13,797 nt of DNA from Mycobacteriaceae bacterium. GTDB taxonomy: Bacteria; Actinomycetota; Actinomycetes; Mycobacteriales; Mycobacteriaceae. Below, in pieces: positions 1 to 7,618 of this stretch (positions are counted from its first letter, which is position 1; the number at the start of each line of letters is the position of its first letter). A model generated the notes under the pieces. The model was given only the letters and a program-made list of their open reading frames with translations. It searched no databases and was not told where the DNA came from. Location of the stretch: NCBI GenBank assembly GCA_013362555.1, contig JABFVX010000016.1:1-13797 (forward strand). Direction: 5' to 3'. Made by a program: the position numbers and the translations under genes.

Positions 1-20
1 CGAAACGGGTGTGGCGCTCG

Positions 21-908
21 TCAGGAGACCCGGTGGCCTGCGAGGCGGCCGACCATTGCCGGGTCGCGGTGTTCGAAGAACTGGGACGCGCCCGAGTCCA
101 GCTCGGCGATCCGGGCCAGCTCCTCCGCGGTGAGTTCGAAGTCGAACACGTCGAGGTTTTCGGCCATGCGTTCCGGGCGCACCGACTTCGGAATCACCAC
201 GATGTCGCGCTGAACCAGCCAGCGCAGCACGACTTGTGCCACCGACTTGCCGTGGTCGCGACCGATGCCGCTCAATACCGGGTTTGCAAATAGGCCGTTG
301 CGCCCCTCCGCGAACGGCCCCCAGGACTCGACCTGCACACCGTGCTCCCGCGATATCTGCTGCTCGTCGACGCGCTGGTGGAACGGATTCGTCTCGATCT
401 GGTTGACTGCCGGGACGACCTCGTTGTTGACGATGAGATCGACCACCCGGTCCGGCGCGAAGTTGGACACTCCGATCGCCCGGATCCGCCCCTCGGCATG
501 CAGGCGCTGCATCGCCCGCCACTGGCTGTACACATCGCCGAACGGCTGGTGGATCAGGTAGAGGTCGAGGTAGTCCAGGCCGAGTTTGCGCATTGACGCG
601 TCGAACGCGTCAGCGGTGTTCCGCTCGCCGAGCCCGCCCGGTCCGGAATTCTGGATCCAGAGCTTGGTCGTGATGAACAGTTCCTCGCGCGGGATGCCGC
701 TGGCGGCAATGGCGCGGCCGACGGCGAGCTCGTTCTCGTACACGGCCGCCGTGTCGATCAGGCGGTAGCCCGCGGCGAGCGCGTCGGCCACCGCCCGCTC
801 CGTCTCGTTCGGCGGCACCTGGTAGACGCCGAATCCGAGAATCGGCATTTCGACGCCGTTGTTCAGGGTCACGTGCGGAATGAGGGCGCCTGACGGGTTC
901 GAATCCAT
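21..908 (-). CDS. Aldo/keto reductase (295 aa)
   Basis: This is a cytosolic NADPH-dependent oxidoreductase of the aldo/keto reductase superfamily, which reduces aldehydes and ketones. Seen: a single (beta/alpha)8 barrel protein of usual length. The catalytic tetrad can be placed at D52 and Y57 (IDTAAVYENE), K82 (TTKLW) and H120 (LIHQPFG). The GVSNF motif lies near 146-150. The NADPH-binding segment IPKSVRPERMAEN lies near 239-251 and is typical of the AKR5-like bacterial group. The ATG at 908 was chosen because the barrel's first strand (VTLNNGVEMPILGFG) begins just after it. The frame stays open upstream to 1541 but overlaps the divergent flavoprotein gene and looks unlike protein there. The gene is divergent from the flavoprotein at 993, across an 84-bp gap. 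The physiological substrate cannot be told from sequence. Confidence 0.93.
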   Translation of the reverse strand: MDSNPSGALIPHVTLNNGVEMPILGFGVYQVPPNETERAVADALAAGYRLIDTAAVYENELAVGRAIAASGIPREELFITTKLWIQNSGPGGLGERNTADAFDASMRKLGLDYLDLYLIHQPFGDVYSQWRAMQRLHAEGRIRAIGVSNFAPDRVVDLIVNNEVVPAVNQIETNPFHQRVDEQQISREHGVQVESWGPFAEGRNGLFANPVLSGIGRDHGKSVAQVVLRWLVQRDIVVIPKSVRPERMAENLDVFDFELTAEELARIAELDSGASQFFEHRDPAMVGRLAGHRVS

Positions 909-992
909 GAGGACCACAGTAGGGCGGTTCGCGCGACACCGAGCGGTCGAGCCGCAGCGCGGGCGAGTTCCGGTGCCCGTAGCGTGGTGCCC
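909..992. promoter_or_regulatory. Divergent promoter gap, aldo/keto reductase and flavoprotein
   Basis: These 84 bp separate two divergent oxidoreductase genes and must hold at least one promoter. I see no clear -10/-35 pair or convincing inverted repeat in it. The pairing hints at shared redox-related control, but this is inference from arrangement only. Confidence 0.4.
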
Positions 993-2396
993 ATGGGCGA
1001 CAATGGGCACGGCGGCGGTCCGGAACGTCTGGTTGTGATCGGCGGCGACGCCGCCGGGATGTCCGCGGCATCGCAGGCCCGCAGGATGCGCGGGCCCGCG
1101 GACCTGTCCATCGTGGCCTTCGAACGCGGCAATTTCACCTCGTACTCGGCGTGCGGAATTCCGTATTGGGTGGGAGGCGACGTTCCGGAGCGCGACGACC
1201 TGATCGCCCGCACCCCGCAAGAGCACGCCGCCCGCGGCATCGAATTGCGGTTGCGCACCGAGGTGACCGAAATCGACCCCGACGGGCGGCGGGTGCTGGC
1301 GCGCGACGCCGACTCCGGGTCCGAGTACTGGACCGCCTACGACAAACTCGTCATCGCGACCGGCGCCCGTCCGGTTCGGCCCGCGCTGCCCGGCGTGGAC
1401 GCGCCGGGAGTGCACGGGGTGCAGACGCTCGACGACGGCCAGGCGCTGTTGGATTCGCTGGCGCTTGCGCACAGTCGCCGAGCGGTCGTCGTCGGCGCGG
1501 GCTACATCGGCGTGGAGATGGCGGAAGCGCTGATCAAGCACGGTTTCACCGTCACCGTCGTCAATCGCGGCCCCGAACCCATGGCAACGCTCGACCCCGA
1601 CATGGGCCGCTTGGTGCGCCGGGCCATGGAAGGGCTAGGCATCACGATGGTGAACAACGCCGAAGTGGTCGAAATCCGGACCGCGGCGGACGGCAGGGCG
1701 CGGGCCGTCGCCACCAGCACCGACGAATTCCCGGCTGACGTAGTAATTCTCGGTATCGGCGTCCGCCCCGACACCGGCCTCGCCGAGTCCGCGGGCCTGC
1801 CACTCGGTGCGCACGGCGGCCTGCTCACCGATCTCGCGATGCGGGTGCGCGGCCGGCGCGACATCTGGGCGGGCGGGGACTGCGTCGAAGTGCTGAACCT
1901 GGTCTCCGGCCAAGAACAGCACGTCCCGCTCGGAACCCATGCGAACAAGCACGGGCAGATCATCGGCAGCAACATCGGCGGCGGGTATGCCGTATTTCCG
2001 GGCGTGGTCGGAACGGCGGTCAGCAAGGTGTGCGATCTCGAGATCGCCCGAACCGGCTTGCGCCAGAAGGACGCCGACCGCGTCGGCCTGCGATACGAGA
2101 CGGTGACCATCGAATCGACCAGCCGCGCAGGCTATTACCCCGGGGCCGCTCCCATGACGGTCAAGATGCTCGCCGAACGCCGCACCGGCAGACTGCTGGG
2201 CGTGCAGATCGTCGGCGGGGAAGGCGCCGCCAAGCGGGTCGACACCGCCGCGGTCGCACTGACCGCCCGCATGACGGTGGAACAGATCACCGCGTTGGAT
2301 CTCGGCTATGCCCCGCCGTTCTCTCCGGTATGGGACCCCATCCTGGTCGCGGCCCGCAAGGCGGCAACACGCGTCTCGCCCGCAGGCCCTCGGTGA
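993..2396 (+). CDS. FAD-dependent NAD(P)H oxidoreductase, CoA-disulfide-reductase-like (467 aa)
   Basis: This flavoprotein belongs to the pyridine nucleotide-disulfide oxidoreductase class with a single active-site cysteine (CoA-disulfide reductase / NADH oxidase / persulfide reductase group). Seen, numbered from the ATG at 993: FAD Rossmann motif GGDAAGMSAAS near 17-27; lone redox Cys54 in SYSACGIPYWVGG, with no CxxxxC disulfide; NADH-binding GAGYIGVEMAEAL near 167; second FAD motif IWAGGDC near 292; C-terminal dimerisation domain with AAKRVDTAAVAL. Two tyrosine contexts seen in CoA-disulfide reductases, GYYPGA and YAPPFSPVWDP, are both kept. A GTG at 984 (three residues longer) is an alternative start, and neither start has a clear ribosome binding site. 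The gene is convergent with the gene ending at 2422. No rhodanese domain is fused. The exact disulfide or persulfide substrate is unknown. Confidence 0.88.
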   Translation: MGDNGHGGGPERLVVIGGDAAGMSAASQARRMRGPADLSIVAFERGNFTSYSACGIPYWVGGDVPERDDLIARTPQEHAARGIELRLRTEVTEIDPDGRRVLARDADSGSEYWTAYDKLVIATGARPVRPALPGVDAPGVHGVQTLDDGQALLDSLALAHSRRAVVVGAGYIGVEMAEALIKHGFTVTVVNRGPEPMATLDPDMGRLVRRAMEGLGITMVNNAEVVEIRTAADGRARAVATSTDEFPADVVILGIGVRPDTGLAESAGLPLGAHGGLLTDLAMRVRGRRDIWAGGDCVEVLNLVSGQEQHVPLGTHANKHGQIIGSNIGGGYAVFPGVVGTAVSKVCDLEIARTGLRQKDADRVGLRYETVTIESTSRAGYYPGAAPMTVKMLAERRTGRLLGVQIVGGEGAAKRVDTAAVALTARMTVEQITALDLGYAPPFSPVWDPILVAARKAATRVSPAGPR

Positions 2397-2421
2397 GGCA
2401 GGCCGGACGCGCCGCCCGACG

Positions 2422-3624
2422 TCAGTCGGTGTCTTCGGCTTTGTCCTTGAGCGCCTTCACATCGTCATAGAAGCGGATGCCTGCCCGTATCCAGGCGATC
2501 AGCGCCTGATCGATAGCGGCGTCGAGTTTCAACTGGAACGACACCCACCGCAGCGGCGCCACTGGGAGACCCGCGTCACCCGGGTCGTCCGCCCGCCCAC
2601 CGAAGAAGATCGACTGCGCGCGCAGGGCGCCGGGATCATGGTCTTCGGCGCCTTCGACGACCATCTCCAGGAGCAGGCTCGTCAGCTGCGCGATGGTGTA
2701 GTAGCGACCGTGCGTCAAGGTCTTCTCCAGGAATCCCATCAGCATTTCGCCCTCGGCCCCGGCGAAGCTCTGGAGGAGTTCGGCCTTGTCCCCGGTGACC
2801 GCGATGACGAATCCGTGGATGCCGAAGTTCACTCCGAAAACCCACCTGACGTTGGTTCCTGCGGCCGTGGTCAGCGCCGCACAGAGCCCCTTGCAGGCGA
2901 CGGTCAGATTCTGCGTGAAGTGCGGGTCGTCGGCTGCGGGCTTCTCGCGCCCCTGGAATCCGGCGGCATTGGCGGCCCCGTTGATCGTGGCGGGCACCAG
3001 GGCGCCGGTGCTGTTCGGCAGACTGGGCAGCGGATTGAGCGCGAGCATGTTGTACAGCACAGTCGCGGCGTTGTAGCACGACGGCGTGTGCGAGCCGAGC
3101 GTCAGCGAGGACACCGACGCCTCGACGATTGCCTGGTAGACCTCAGTGTCGCCGGTATTCTGGGTCAGGTCCAACTCGATGATCATCGACAGCAGCTGGT
3201 TGAAGCTGATTCCGTACCCCGCGGCCTTGGCGACCAATCCTTCCTGCTGACCCGCTGCGATGATCATGCAGGTGATCGGGGCCAGTGCGGGTTGCAGCGT
3301 CGGCCACGTGAGCTGCGGGACAATCGATATGACGTCCGCGGCGGACACGGCGATCGGCGCACCGCCGCCGACCGCGAAGGTGCATGTCGTGTCGTTGATC
3401 TGAGTCAGCTGACCAGTGTGGTCGAGAAACTCGACGGTGTCCTCGTCCTGGTTCTCGACGAACTCGGCGAACCGGTATTGCTGGCCGATCACCAGAACCA
3501 GTCCGCACATGCCGACGACCGGTGCCGGGCCCGCATCTTGTCGGCGCTTGCGCGTGGGCGGCTGCGTGCCGTCATCCTGCCCCTCGTCGCGATTCCTTTT
3601 GTCACGTTGCCTATCCGGGTACAT
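2422..3624 (-). CDS. Hypothetical protein (400 aa) with possible Cys/His hydrolase-like core
   Basis: I do not recognise this family. The ATG at 3624 follows GGGGTGAG at good spacing, and codon bias supports the gene. Seen: a very charged, probably disordered N-terminus (1-33, many R, D, K and Q); a short hydrophobic stretch at 34-47; a beta-rich segment containing QQYRFAEF and FAVGGGAPIAVSAADVISIVP (48-103); then a mostly helical body. C183 starts a helix (SCYNAATVLYNML). H270 sits in a strand-like run (GIHGFVIAVTGDKAELLQSF). A Cys at a helix start followed by a His on a strand is the order found in papain-fold or transglutaminase-like enzymes, so a peptidase-like function is possible but only inferred. 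No signal peptide or lipobox is seen. The C-terminus is charged and helical. The gene stands alone, convergent with the flavoprotein (25-bp gap). Confidence 0.75.
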   Translation of the reverse strand: MYPDRQRDKRNRDEGQDDGTQPPTRKRRQDAGPAPVVGMCGLVLVIGQQYRFAEFVENQDEDTVEFLDHTGQLTQINDTTCTFAVGGGAPIAVSAADVISIVPQLTWPTLQPALAPITCMIIAAGQQEGLVAKAAGYGISFNQLLSMIIELDLTQNTGDTEVYQAIVEASVSSLTLGSHTPSCYNAATVLYNMLALNPLPSLPNSTGALVPATINGAANAAGFQGREKPAADDPHFTQNLTVACKGLCAALTTAAGTNVRWVFGVNFGIHGFVIAVTGDKAELLQSFAGAEGEMLMGFLEKTLTHGRYYTIAQLTSLLLEMVVEGAEDHDPGALRAQSIFFGGRADDPGDAGLPVAPLRWVSFQLKLDAAIDQALIAWIRAGIRFYDDVKALKDKAEDTD

Positions 3625-3805
3625 TTCTCACCCCGTCACATCCACCTTGCGGGCCTCGAGTCCAGTCGAGGTTTGACACACCTGACCATACGCGCGAAAA
3701 CGCTTACCCAGGACTGGTTTTGGCGTTCGGGCACGAGCGGAGCCGCCCAACGGCGTCGATACGGGCGACAGCTCGCACCGCGCCCGCGATGTGTGTCGCA
3801 TCATG

Positions 3806-3816
3806 TTGTGACACAA
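3806..3816. repeat. Short palindrome TTGTGACACAA, copy 1
   Basis: This 11-bp odd-length palindrome (arms TTGTG/CACAA around a central A) extends to 13 bp here with flanking G and C. The same 11 bp recur at 7686-7696. Both copies lie about 170-180 bp upstream of minus-strand genes (starts at 3624 and 7514). A binding site for a dimeric regulator is possible; no function is established. Confidence 0.35.
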
Positions 3817-3934
3817 CGATTCTGGATCACACCGCGGTTCCGGCCCAGGAAGTCCGCATGCCTGCAGTCCCCTGCGACCGCACAACTCGGCCGTTCGACT
3901 CTCCGACTGGGCACGGGTCCGCTGCGAATACTTA

Positions 3935-3983
3935 CCAGAATGACCCGTGATGTGCGCTGAGCGCACATCACGGGTCATTCTGG
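3935..3983. repeat. Long palindrome, copy 1 (orphan hairpin)
   Basis: Left arm 3935-3957 and right arm 3961-3983 are perfect 23-nt reverse complements around the trinucleotide TGA, whose outer bases also pair. The arms begin CCAGAATGACCCGTGA. It is the same element as at 8065-8115 and 13180-13228, and could act as a hairpin terminator in both directions. Unlike the other copies, it does not directly follow any clear gene. Confidence 0.85.
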
Positions 3984-4265
3984 AAAGTACGGAAGCTGTT
4001 GCACGAAACAATATTCATGCGCCCACCCGGAGCCAGCGAGTCGCGCGGTGAACATGTCCCCGGCGCTCGCCGCGCCCGCGGCGGTTCCGTCCGCGCTGCG
4101 GGTTGCCCCTGATTCGCGCGCACGATCGCTTGCGAGGTTAGGGGGAACGGACAGGCGCACCCCTTCTTGTCCGCCGCACCGGGAATAGTCTGCTGAATTC
4201 GGCGGGTACGGCTGAAACGGGTGCGTTCGGAGGCGGTTCGGCCTGCTCTTGCCATTGCCGGCAAA

Positions 4266-4289
4266 CTGATTGGCTCGCAAGGAAATCAG
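4266..4289. promoter_or_regulatory. Inverted repeat upstream of the P450
   Basis: CTGATT (4266-4271) and AATCAG (4284-4289) form 6-bp arms separated by 12 nt, ending 22 bp before the P450 start. Position and form suit an operator for a dimeric repressor. The arms are short, so chance cannot be excluded. Confidence 0.25.
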
Positions 4290-4311
4290 ACTCTGAGTAG
4301 GATCGGCCGCC

Positions 4312-5541
4312 GTGGAGCACACAACCCAACCTCCGGCCCACATGTCCGGGGCGCCAACCATTACCGACCTCCCTCGCATTCCGCTCTACTCCGAAGAATT
4401 CGCCGTCGACCCGCACGTGGTGTACGCGCGGATGCGGCAGAGCTACGGCCCGCTGGTGCCGGTGGAGCTGTCGCCCGGGATTCCCGCCACGCTCGTGATC
4501 GGGTACTGGACCGCAGTGCGGATCGCGCACGACCACGAGCACTTCTCGGCCGACCCGAGGCGCTGGCAGCAGGCGGTGCCCCCGGACTGTCCGGTGTTGC
4601 CGATGCTGGAGTACCGGCCGAACGCGCTGCGCTCGGCGGGCCCCGCCCACACGCGCTTTCGGCGGGCCAACCTCGACAGCATCGACAAGATCGACCTGTA
4701 CCGGCTGCACAACGACATCGAGGGCATCGCCGTCCCGTTGATCAACGCCTTCTGCGAACGCGGCGAGGCCGACCTGATCAGCCAGTACACCTTCCCCGTC
4801 ACCTTCGCGGTACTCAACACGATGGTCGGGTGCCCCGCCGAGATCGGCCACCAGGTCGCCGAAGGCATGGCCATGATGTTCGAGGGCAAGTACGCCGCCG
4901 AGGGCAGCGCGCTGTTCGCTCGCGCCCTGGCGGACCTGGTGAGCCTGCGCAGGGCCGAGCCCGGCGACGACCTCGCGACGCGCCTGGTGAACCACGAGGC
5001 CGAACTGACCGACGAGGAGATGGTCCACCAGCTGGTGACCATCTACGGAGCGGGCATCGAACCGCTGCAGAACCTCATCTCCAACACCCTGCTGCTGATG
5101 CTGACCGACAGCCGCTTCAGCGGAACCAGAGCCCCGACCACGAACGACGCGCTCAACGAACTGCTGTTCAAGGATCCGCCGTTGGCGAACTTCGGCATCA
5201 CCTACCCCAGGCACCCGATCATGGTCGACGGGGTCTGGCTGCCCGCCGACCAGCCGGTCGTGATCAGCATGGCGGCATGCAACAACGACCCCGCGATCGA
5301 AGGCGAATACGCCAACAACAATTCGCACCTCGCCTGGGGGGTCGGACCGCACGTCTGCCCCGCCAAGTCGGTGGCCTACATCGTCGCGCAGAACGCTATC
5401 GACCAGCTGCTCGACGCCTTGCCCGACATTCGGCTCGGCGCCGCCGCGGACGAGCTCACATGGCGGCCGGGGCCGTTCCACCGGTCGCTGGCCGCGCTGC
5501 CGGTGGAATTCCACCCCGCCCAGCAGCTGACCGTCCCGTGA
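4312..5541 (+). CDS. Cytochrome P450, CYP157-like, atypical K and I helices (409 aa)
   Basis: This is a soluble bacterial P450. Seen: heme-binding loop LAWGVGPHVCPAKS with thiolate Cys349; C-helix PAHTRFRR at 111-118; I-helix YGAGIEPLQNL near 245-255, where the usual catalytic threonine region (A/G-G-x-x-T) reads AGIEP; K-helix NELLFKDPP at 282-290, where ExxR reads E-L-L-F (283-286), so the conserved arginine is missing. The N-terminal pattern (IPLYSEEFAVDPHVVYARMR, SPGIPATLVIGY, DPRRWQ), GCPAEIG and the tail LTWRPGPFHRSLAALPV match the CYP157 group of actinomycete conservons as I remember it. That group is known for a changed ExxR. Family function is unresolved. The GTG start at 4312 has a weak ribosome binding site; the ATG at 4342 is an alternative. 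No ferredoxin, and no kinase/roadblock/DUF742/GTPase conservon genes, lie nearby in the window. Confidence 0.9.
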   Translation: MEHTTQPPAHMSGAPTITDLPRIPLYSEEFAVDPHVVYARMRQSYGPLVPVELSPGIPATLVIGYWTAVRIAHDHEHFSADPRRWQQAVPPDCPVLPMLEYRPNALRSAGPAHTRFRRANLDSIDKIDLYRLHNDIEGIAVPLINAFCERGEADLISQYTFPVTFAVLNTMVGCPAEIGHQVAEGMAMMFEGKYAAEGSALFARALADLVSLRRAEPGDDLATRLVNHEAELTDEEMVHQLVTIYGAGIEPLQNLISNTLLLMLTDSRFSGTRAPTTNDALNELLFKDPPLANFGITYPRHPIMVDGVWLPADQPVVISMAACNNDPAIEGEYANNNSHLAWGVGPHVCPAKSVAYIVAQNAIDQLLDALPDIRLGAAADELTWRPGPFHRSLAALPVEFHPAQQLTVP

Positions 5542-5542
5542 C

Positions 5543-5576
5543 GGCCCGGAGCCTGCGCCGCGAAACCCTCCGGGCC
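5543..5576. terminator. First of two overlapping hairpins after the P450
   Basis: GGCCCGGAG (5543-5551) and CTCCGGGCC (5568-5576) form a perfect 9-bp stem beginning 2 nt after the P450 stop. Its right arm shares four bases (5573-5576) with the left arm of the larger hairpin that follows, so the two structures compete slightly. Confidence 0.5.
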
Positions 5577-5615
5577 GGCCCGTGTGATGCGTCGAACGCA
5601 CCACACGGGCCGGCC
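5573..5615. terminator. Bidirectional hairpin terminator between P450 and acyl-CoA oxidase
   Basis: The 19-bp arms 5573-5591 and 5597-5615 carry one A-C mismatch and enclose a 5-nt loop (TCGAA). The hairpin lies between two convergent stop codons, so it can end both transcripts. There is no U-tract, as is usual in actinobacteria. The inner stem (CCCGTGTGATGCG) resembles the CCCGTGATGTGCGC part of the long palindromes, so it may be a distant relative. Confidence 0.75.
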
Positions 5616-5624
5616 TGGCAGTCG

Positions 5625-7514
5625 CTACGACCTCCGAAACACCCTGAACCCGCGCGAAGCCGCCCGAACCGGAGCTCCGTTCGCCCGCGGCGGCGCGCCG
5701 CTCCCGACTTCGCTCAGGGACTGTGCGTACTGCGTGACATAGGTGTCCGGCCCGAACGTGGTCGGGAGCAGGCCGGGCGGCAGGTCGAGCGAGTCGACGA
5801 GCTCACCCAGATGCGGCGCCAGCATGCTGTGCAGCTGAATTCGCATGTCCCGCAGCGACCGCGGCGTCTTGGGGAACGGACCGTCCGGGAGCAGGTCCGC
5901 GCCGTGCGTCAGACACTGGCGCACGGCGAACAGCGTGAGCAGGTTCTCCGCGAGCCGGCGGGGGCCCTCGGGCAGCAGGCGGGCACGGTCCGCCATGACC
6001 CGCGCCGCCCGGTGCGTGATATGGGCGTCGGCCGCCGCGAGGGCGAGGTCGTAGACGGCGTCCCACCGCTCTTGGCGGTCGCCCCCGGTTGTCGCGAACG
6101 TTTCCAGCGTCCGGTGCTGAAGGTACTGTTCCCGGGCGGACAGCCAGTCCAGCCAGGCCTCCGGCGTGTCGATGTCGCAGGACCCGAGACTGTCCCGGCT
6201 CTCCGAGGTCCACTCGTCGGGCAGGGCCAGCCGCCGGTAGGCGGCCTGCAAGGCAATGACGTAGCTGTCGCCCTCGGCGGTGGCGGCGGCGTCGCGCAGC
6301 GCCCGGTAGGTCACGATCTGATTGTGGGCGAAGACGCCCTGCGCGCCTAGTCGGTCTCGCACCTCGTTGCACACCCGCAGAGCCGTGGACGTGGTCAGGT
6401 ACTTGGTCAGCGAGACGAGGTCGGTCAGCACCGGCGCCTGCTCGTCGGCGTGCTCGTCGGCGGCCTGGGTGAAAGCCTCCAGGGCGAGCTCCACTGCCGC
6501 CGCGGCGACGTAGGTGTCCGCCACGGCGTCGAGCAGCGGGCCGGTGTGCGCAGGCACCTGCGCGAGCGGAATGCGCCCGCCCCCCATCCCGGCGATGTCG
6601 CGCTGGCGGGCATGGCCCGCAGCGATGGCCAGCGCCGACCGCGAGACCGCGGTAGCCATGGCCGAAATGCAGAGCCTGCCGAGGCGCACTCGGCTGATCG
6701 CGCGCCAGGCCTGATTGTCGGCGGGGATCGGCGCGATCAGCACACCGTTGTCGTCGACGCGAGTCCCGGTGTGGGACAGCAGGCATTCGCTCGACACCCG
6801 CACGTGGTCGAATCGGGTCAGCGAGTTGTCCATCGCCAGGCCCGGTTTCTCGGGCAGCGGACGGATGGTGATGCCCGGCCGGACCGTCCCGTCCGAGTCG
6901 ACCAGGCGCACCAGGAACGGATAGTTCCCCCGCGCGACGCCATCGATGACGAGCCGGGCGAAGACGATTCCGAATCGCGAAATCCCTTCCACCGGCGCGG
7001 GAGCGGTGGTCGGCATGAACTTCACGGCCGTGTCCGTCGGGGTGTGCAGCACGAACCCGCCGTCGGCCGGGTCGTACTCGGCGACCGTCTCGAGGTTGTT
7101 CAGGTCGCTGCCGTGACCGACTTCGGTCAGGACGTAGGCGCCTACGGCCCGCCCGGCGAGGAGGTCGTCCAGCGCCGCCGCGACCTCGCCGGTGCGGGAG
7201 TGTTGCTCGAGCAGCGTGCCCAGCACCAGGTTCACCTGCACGGTCAGCAGGGCGCCGAGGTGCGGGTCGACGATCGTGGTCTGTTCGTGCAGTGCCACCA
7301 ATTCCGCCGGGTTGGAGACGATTTCGGTGGCAGCCAGGTGCGGGAGCAACCGCAGGTACCGTTCGTACGCGCGCTTGCCCGGGTTCTGTACGACAGCCCA
7401 CCAATCCTGGTCGAATCCCGCGTTGTCGAGCAGTTCGTTGTGCCGCGCGGTGGCGATTCGCCGACTGCCGAACAGCTGATCCGCGAGATTATGTGCATTC
7501 TCCTGGAAAACCAT
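5625..7514 (-). CDS. Acyl-CoA oxidase (629 aa)
   Basis: This is an FAD enzyme of the acyl-CoA oxidase branch of the acyl-CoA dehydrogenase superfamily. These enzymes form trans-2-enoyl-CoA and pass electrons to oxygen, giving H2O2. Seen: the oxidase signature YVLTEVGHGSDLNNLET near 127-143, followed by FVLHTPTDTAVKFMP (154-168); a middle beta domain with LTRFDHVRVSSECLL; helical domain with RVRLGRLCISAMA; and TAEGDSYVI near 412-420, where E414 matches the catalytic glutamate of the FEG motif in characterised oxidases. Length fits the family (about 600-700). The ATG at 7514 was chosen because GAGGTGGAG lies just upstream and the oxidase fold begins there; a longer frame to 7616 adds unlikely sequence. 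It is convergent with the P450. Chain-length preference and physiological partner are unknown. It could serve lipid breakdown or tailoring of a secondary metabolite. Confidence 0.9.
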   Translation of the reverse strand: MVFQENAHNLADQLFGSRRIATARHNELLDNAGFDQDWWAVVQNPGKRAYERYLRLLPHLAATEIVSNPAELVALHEQTTIVDPHLGALLTVQVNLVLGTLLEQHSRTGEVAAALDDLLAGRAVGAYVLTEVGHGSDLNNLETVAEYDPADGGFVLHTPTDTAVKFMPTTAPAPVEGISRFGIVFARLVIDGVARGNYPFLVRLVDSDGTVRPGITIRPLPEKPGLAMDNSLTRFDHVRVSSECLLSHTGTRVDDNGVLIAPIPADNQAWRAISRVRLGRLCISAMATAVSRSALAIAAGHARQRDIAGMGGGRIPLAQVPAHTGPLLDAVADTYVAAAAVELALEAFTQAADEHADEQAPVLTDLVSLTKYLTTSTALRVCNEVRDRLGAQGVFAHNQIVTYRALRDAAATAEGDSYVIALQAAYRRLALPDEWTSESRDSLGSCDIDTPEAWLDWLSAREQYLQHRTLETFATTGGDRQERWDAVYDLALAAADAHITHRAARVMADRARLLPEGPRRLAENLLTLFAVRQCLTHGADLLPDGPFPKTPRSLRDMRIQLHSMLAPHLGELVDSLDLPPGLLPTTFGPDTYVTQYAQSLSEVGSGAPPRANGAPVRAASRGFRVFRRS

Positions 7515-7618
7515 GATTCCGACTCCACCTCTTGCTACACTGCCAATCCCAAGCGACTTCGGTTCGGCCACTTGGCTAATCGCGTGTCGGGATGCCGCGG
7601 GCAGCCCAACACTCAATG

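Larger units (their letters stand above)
3625..4311. other. 687-bp gap with no convincing gene
   Basis: This gap lies between two divergent genes and has lower GC than its flanks. It holds an inverted repeat CCTCGA-N6-TCGAGG at 3654-3671 (30-47 nt upstream of the 3624 start), the odd-length palindrome TTGTGACACAA at 3806-3816, a long palindrome at 3935-3983, and an inverted repeat CTGATT-N12-AATCAG at 4266-4289 before the P450. Open frames here lack the third-position GC bias of real genes. One possible decayed coding tail on the minus strand, ending at the palindrome, is described under findings. Confidence 0.6.

Noticed and set aside
909..1541. N-terminal extension of the aldo/keto reductase to 506 residues
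   Set aside because: The extra part is antisense to the well-supported flavoprotein gene; the barrel begins at the ATG at 908 with normal family length.
3480..3540. Lipoprotein signal in the unknown protein (APVVGMC)
   Set aside because: The residue before Cys40 is Met, the hydrophobic stretch is short and a long charged region precedes it, so the lipobox pattern is not met.
3522..3950. 142-codon plus-strand frame ending in palindrome copy 1
   Set aside because: Weak codon bias, Pro/Arg/His-rich composition and no motif; its stop is simply provided by the palindrome.
2308..3960. A 550-codon plus-strand open frame opposite the unknown 400-residue gene
   Set aside because: It is rich in Arg, Gly, His and Asp in the manner of an antisense frame of high-GC DNA, has no recognisable domain, and the minus-strand gene has a good ribosome binding site and codon bias.
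4312..5541. Conservon (cvnA-E) assignment
   Set aside because: Only the P450 resembles a conservon component; no sensor kinase, roadblock, DUF742 or small GTPase gene is visible in the window.
7515..7616. 34-residue extension of the acyl-CoA oxidase
   Set aside because: The ATG at 7514 has a ribosome binding site and matches where the fold starts; the extension has poor codon bias.
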